In this document: piece after piece, positions 4,590 through 6,610 of the stretch
How positions within the stretch are numbered: position 1 is the first letter of the stretch
How the letters are laid out: each line of letters begins with the position of its first letter
Source: CAZRDB01 sp964598695
Lineage (GTDB): Bacteria > Armatimonadota > Zipacnadia > UBA1398
Length of the DNA: 6,610 nucleotides
Direction of reading: 5' to 3'
NCBI GenBank assembly: GCA_964598695.1
Contig: CAZRDB010000241.1
Span: 1 to 6,610 of the forward strand
The notes under the pieces: generated by a model
The model's input: the letters and a program-made list of their open reading frames with translations, nothing else
Told to the model about the DNA's origin: nothing
Databases searched by the model: none
Program-made: the position numbers and the translations under genes

Positions 4590-6610
4590 TGATGGGTATG
4601 CGTCTGCTCTGCGCTCAGCTCACGCTCGCTGCCGCACTGGCCACCGCCGTCGTGACGTCGCGCTCGGAGGCCCAGGCTCCTCCCGCCCAACCGGAGCGTC
4701 CCCCGCAGGTGACCTCGCCCGAGGTCCACGCCGATGGCTCGGTCACCTTCCGCATTCACGCCCCCCGGGCCGAGGCCGTGCTCGTCGCGGGCGGCGACAT
4801 CCCCGGGCTCGGGCGCGGCGCGACGATGGCCAAGGCCGACAACGGCGTCTGTGAGGCCACAGTGGGGCCGCTCCCGCCCGGCGCCTACCGCTACAACCTC
4901 AGCGTCGACGGGGTCGCGACGATCGATCCCACCAACCCGGCCACCAGCGAGTCGAACGCGAACACCTGGAGCCTCGTCCACGTGCCCGGAGCGGCGTTCA
5001 TGGACACCCGCGACGTCCCCCACGGCGCCGTGGCCGAGGTCACGTACCAGTCCACGGCGCTCGGGCGGCCCCGGCGGATGCACGTCTACACCCCGCCCGG
5101 CTACGAGCGGGGCGAGGGGAGCTTCCCCGTCCTCTACCTCCTCCACGGAGCCTTCGACTGCGATGACTCGTGGACGACGGTCGGGCGGGCCGGGTTCATC
5201 CTCGACAACCTCCTCGCCGAGGGCAAGGCCGTCCCGATGATCGTCGTGATGCCGGCCGGCCACACCGGCCCGTTCAACTTCGGCGGCCCCACCTTCGGCG
5301 GACAGGGGCGCGACGAGTTCGCCGAGGACTTCGCGACCGACCTCCGTCCCTACATCGAGAGCCACTACCGCGTCGTCGCCGACCGCGACCACCGCGCGAT
5401 CGCCGGCCTCTCGATGGGCGGCGCCCAAACGCTCAACCTCGCGTTCGCCCAACTCACCGACTACGGCTATGTCGGCGTCTTCAGCTCCGGCATCTTCGGG
5501 ATCGCGGGCGGCATGCCCGGCGCTCCCCAGGGCCCCTCTTGGGGGGAGCGCCACCAGGCGGTGCTGGACGACCCGGAACTGCGGGAGGGGCTCCGGCTGC
5601 TGTGGTTCGCGACGGGCCGTGACGACTTCCTCGTCGAGACCACCCGCGCATCCGTGGCGATGCTCCGCAGCCACGGCCTCGCGGTGGAGTACGCGGAGAC
5701 CGGCGGCGCCCACACCTGGGCGAACTGGCGCGAGTACCTCCGCGCCTTCGCCCCAGCCCTCTTCGGTGGCCCGGGCCTCGCGGAGGTCCAGGAGACCCCG
5801 GTACCGACCCGCGCCCCAGAGGCCCCGGCCGCCGCGATCCCGCCCGATGCCGAACAGGCCCCCGCCGGGTACGACGCCGTCCGCGCGGAGGCGCCCAGGG
5901 GCAGCGTCGAGACGGTCGAGTACGACTCGAAGAGCGTCGGCGAGCCCCGCAAGCTGGTCATCTACACCCCGCCCGGCTACAGCGCCGACCGGCGCTACCC
6001 GGTGCTGTATCTCCTCCACGGGATCGGCGACAACGAGGATGTCTGGTGGCGCTTCGGCCAGGCGAACGTGATCCTCGACAACCTGATCGCCGACGGCAAG
6101 GCCAAGCCGATGATCGTCGTGATGCCCAATGGCCGGGCCAAGAAGGGGGTGACGGCGCAGTCGGCCTGGGACGAGCAGCCGGCCGCGTTCGAGGCATTCG
6201 AGAGAGACCTGCTCGAGGATGTCATCCCCTACGTCGAGGCCCACTACGCGACCGCGCCGGGGGCGGAGTCCCGCGCGATCGCCGGCCTCTCGATGGGCGG
6301 CGGCCAGTCGCTCAACTTCGGCCTGGCGCACCCCGATGTCTTCGCCTGGGTCGGGCCCTTCTCGGCCGCGCCGAACACGAAGCCGATGGCCGAGGTCGTC
6401 AAGGACCCGGCCGCGGCCAAGGCCGCGCTGAAGCTCGTCTGGATCACCTGCGGCAACCTCGACGGGCTCATGTCCTTCTCGACGCGGGCGAGGGACGAAC
6501 TCGAGCGCATGGGCATCCCCGTCACCTGGCACGTCGGCGATGGCAACCACGAGTGGAAGGTCTGGAAGAGCGACCTCTACCTCTTCAGCCAACTGGTGTT
6601 CAAGCCGTAG
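4586..6610 (+). CDS. Secreted tandem CE1-type esterase (feruloyl/acetyl-xylan esterase-like) with N-terminal CBM48/E-set-like domain
   Basis: 674 residues, ending on the last base of the window. The start has three consecutive ATGs (4586, 4589, 4592) and a fourth at 4598. The first overlaps the MarR stop and has GAGAGAGA ahead of it; 4592 is also reasonable, with GACGAGG 6 bases before. A signal peptide (R6, hydrophobic 7-24, S27-E28-A29 then Gln30) is present from any of these starts. Domains: CBM48/E-set-like at about 45-130 (VTFRIHAPRAEAVLVAG, GAYRYNLSVDG); esterase 1 at about 147-395; a Pro/Ala-rich linker at about 396-435; esterase 2 at about 438-674. Both esterases have YTPPGY, VLYLLHG, ILDNL, PMIVVMP and RAIAGLSMGG. 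Triads by comparison with CE1: Ser276, Asp347, His376 and Ser569, Asp626, His655. Esterase 2 closely recalls the feruloyl esterase domain of Clostridium XynZ (GLSMGGGQS, SAAPNT, GNHEWKVWK). Esterase 1 lacks SAAPNT and has a Gly-rich insert (NFGGPTFGGQG), so its specificity may differ. Both look active; the substrate is inferred. Confidence 0.88.
   Translation: MMMGMRLLCAQLTLAAALATAVVTSRSEAQAPPAQPERPPQVTSPEVHADGSVTFRIHAPRAEAVLVAGGDIPGLGRGATMAKADNGVCEATVGPLPPGAYRYNLSVDGVATIDPTNPATSESNANTWSLVHVPGAAFMDTRDVPHGAVAEVTYQSTALGRPRRMHVYTPPGYERGEGSFPVLYLLHGAFDCDDSWTTVGRAGFILDNLLAEGKAVPMIVVMPAGHTGPFNFGGPTFGGQGRDEFAEDFATDLRPYIESHYRVVADRDHRAIAGLSMGGAQTLNLAFAQLTDYGYVGVFSSGIFGIAGGMPGAPQGPSWGERHQAVLDDPELREGLRLLWFATGRDDFLVETTRASVAMLRSHGLAVEYAETGGAHTWANWREYLRAFAPALFGGPGLAEVQETPVPTRAPEAPAAAIPPDAEQAPAGYDAVRAEAPRGSVETVEYDSKSVGEPRKLVIYTPPGYSADRRYPVLYLLHGIGDNEDVWWRFGQANVILDNLIADGKAKPMIVVMPNGRAKKGVTAQSAWDEQPAAFEAFERDLLEDVIPYVEAHYATAPGAESRAIAGLSMGGGQSLNFGLAHPDVFAWVGPFSAAPNTKPMAEVVKDPAAAKAALKLVWITCGNLDGLMSFSTRARDELERMGIPVTWHVGDGNHEWKVWKSDLYLFSQLVFKP
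5392..5423 (+). repeat. 32-bp direct repeat, copy 1 (catalytic Ser motif of esterase 1)
   Basis: These 32 bases, encoding RAIAGLSMGG and flanking bases around Ser276, are identical to 6271-6302. The two copies are 879 bases (293 codons) apart and in the same frame. Shorter exact matches flank them in the same order: 20 bp at 5085-5104 matching 5961-5980, and 20 bp at 5234-5253 matching 6107-6126. This is a coding repeat from domain duplication, not a mobile element. Confidence 0.85.
6271..6302 (+). repeat. 32-bp direct repeat, copy 2 (catalytic Ser motif of esterase 2)
   Basis: Identical to 5392-5423; it encodes the nucleophile elbow around Ser569 of the second esterase domain. Because the two copies are in frame, recombination between them would leave a gene for a single chimeric esterase without a frameshift. 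Confidence 0.85.

Noticed and set aside
4289..6592. Very long open frame (767 codons) on the minus strand opposite the MarR and esterase genes
   Set aside because: It is a shadow of high-GC codon usage. Its product is low-complexity, its internal repeats mirror the two esterase domains, and it crosses two well-supported genes.

Overview
The window is a GC-rich bacterial segment (roughly 70% G+C by eye, strong G/C preference at third codon positions) with five genes, all on the + strand and closely spaced. The first gene enters from the left edge already truncated, and the last ends exactly on the final base. The gene types are a PLC-like phosphodiesterase of the AIM6 type, a divergent URO-D family protein, a large secreted clan-A-like glycoside hydrolase, a MarR regulator and a secreted CE1-type esterase. 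Together with the high G+C this recalls carbohydrate-degrading Planctomycetota, Armatimonadota or similar phyla. No rRNA or other marker gene is present, so the taxonomy is an inference only.

Layout: (1) 2-550, the C-terminal part of a PI-PLC/glycerophosphodiesterase-like protein. (2) 617-1678, a uroporphyrinogen-decarboxylase-fold protein that lacks the N-terminal arginine-rich signature of HemE and also lacks the His/Cys/Cys zinc site of the MtaA/MtbA methyltransferases. (3) 1691-4072, a 793-residue exported multidomain glycosidase only 12 bases downstream, with its Shine-Dalgarno sequence overlapping the previous stop. (4) A 70-base gap with a perfect 18-bp palindrome at 4110-4127, then a MarR-family regulator at 4143-4589. 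(5) 4586-6610, a secreted protein with an N-terminal CBM48/E-set-like domain and two consecutive CE1 esterase domains, overlapping the regulator by 4 bases (ATGA).

Working model: the URO-D-like gene and the glycosidase form one transcriptional pair. The MarR gene and the double esterase form a second, very likely autoregulated unit, with the palindrome as operator. The second esterase domain closely resembles feruloyl esterases of the Clostridium XynZ type, so the natural reading is removal of ester decorations (feruloyl or acetyl) from plant-type polysaccharide, with the glycosidase acting on the backbone or side chains. A hydroxycinnamate released by the esterase is a plausible, unproven ligand for the MarR protein.

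No RNA genes, mobile elements, CRISPR arrays or attachment sites were seen. The most notable items are the tandem esterase with two complete catalytic triads and exact DNA repeats at equivalent positions, the palindrome/MarR/esterase module, and the URO-D protein with a rewritten metal site. No wholly new type of system was recognised.
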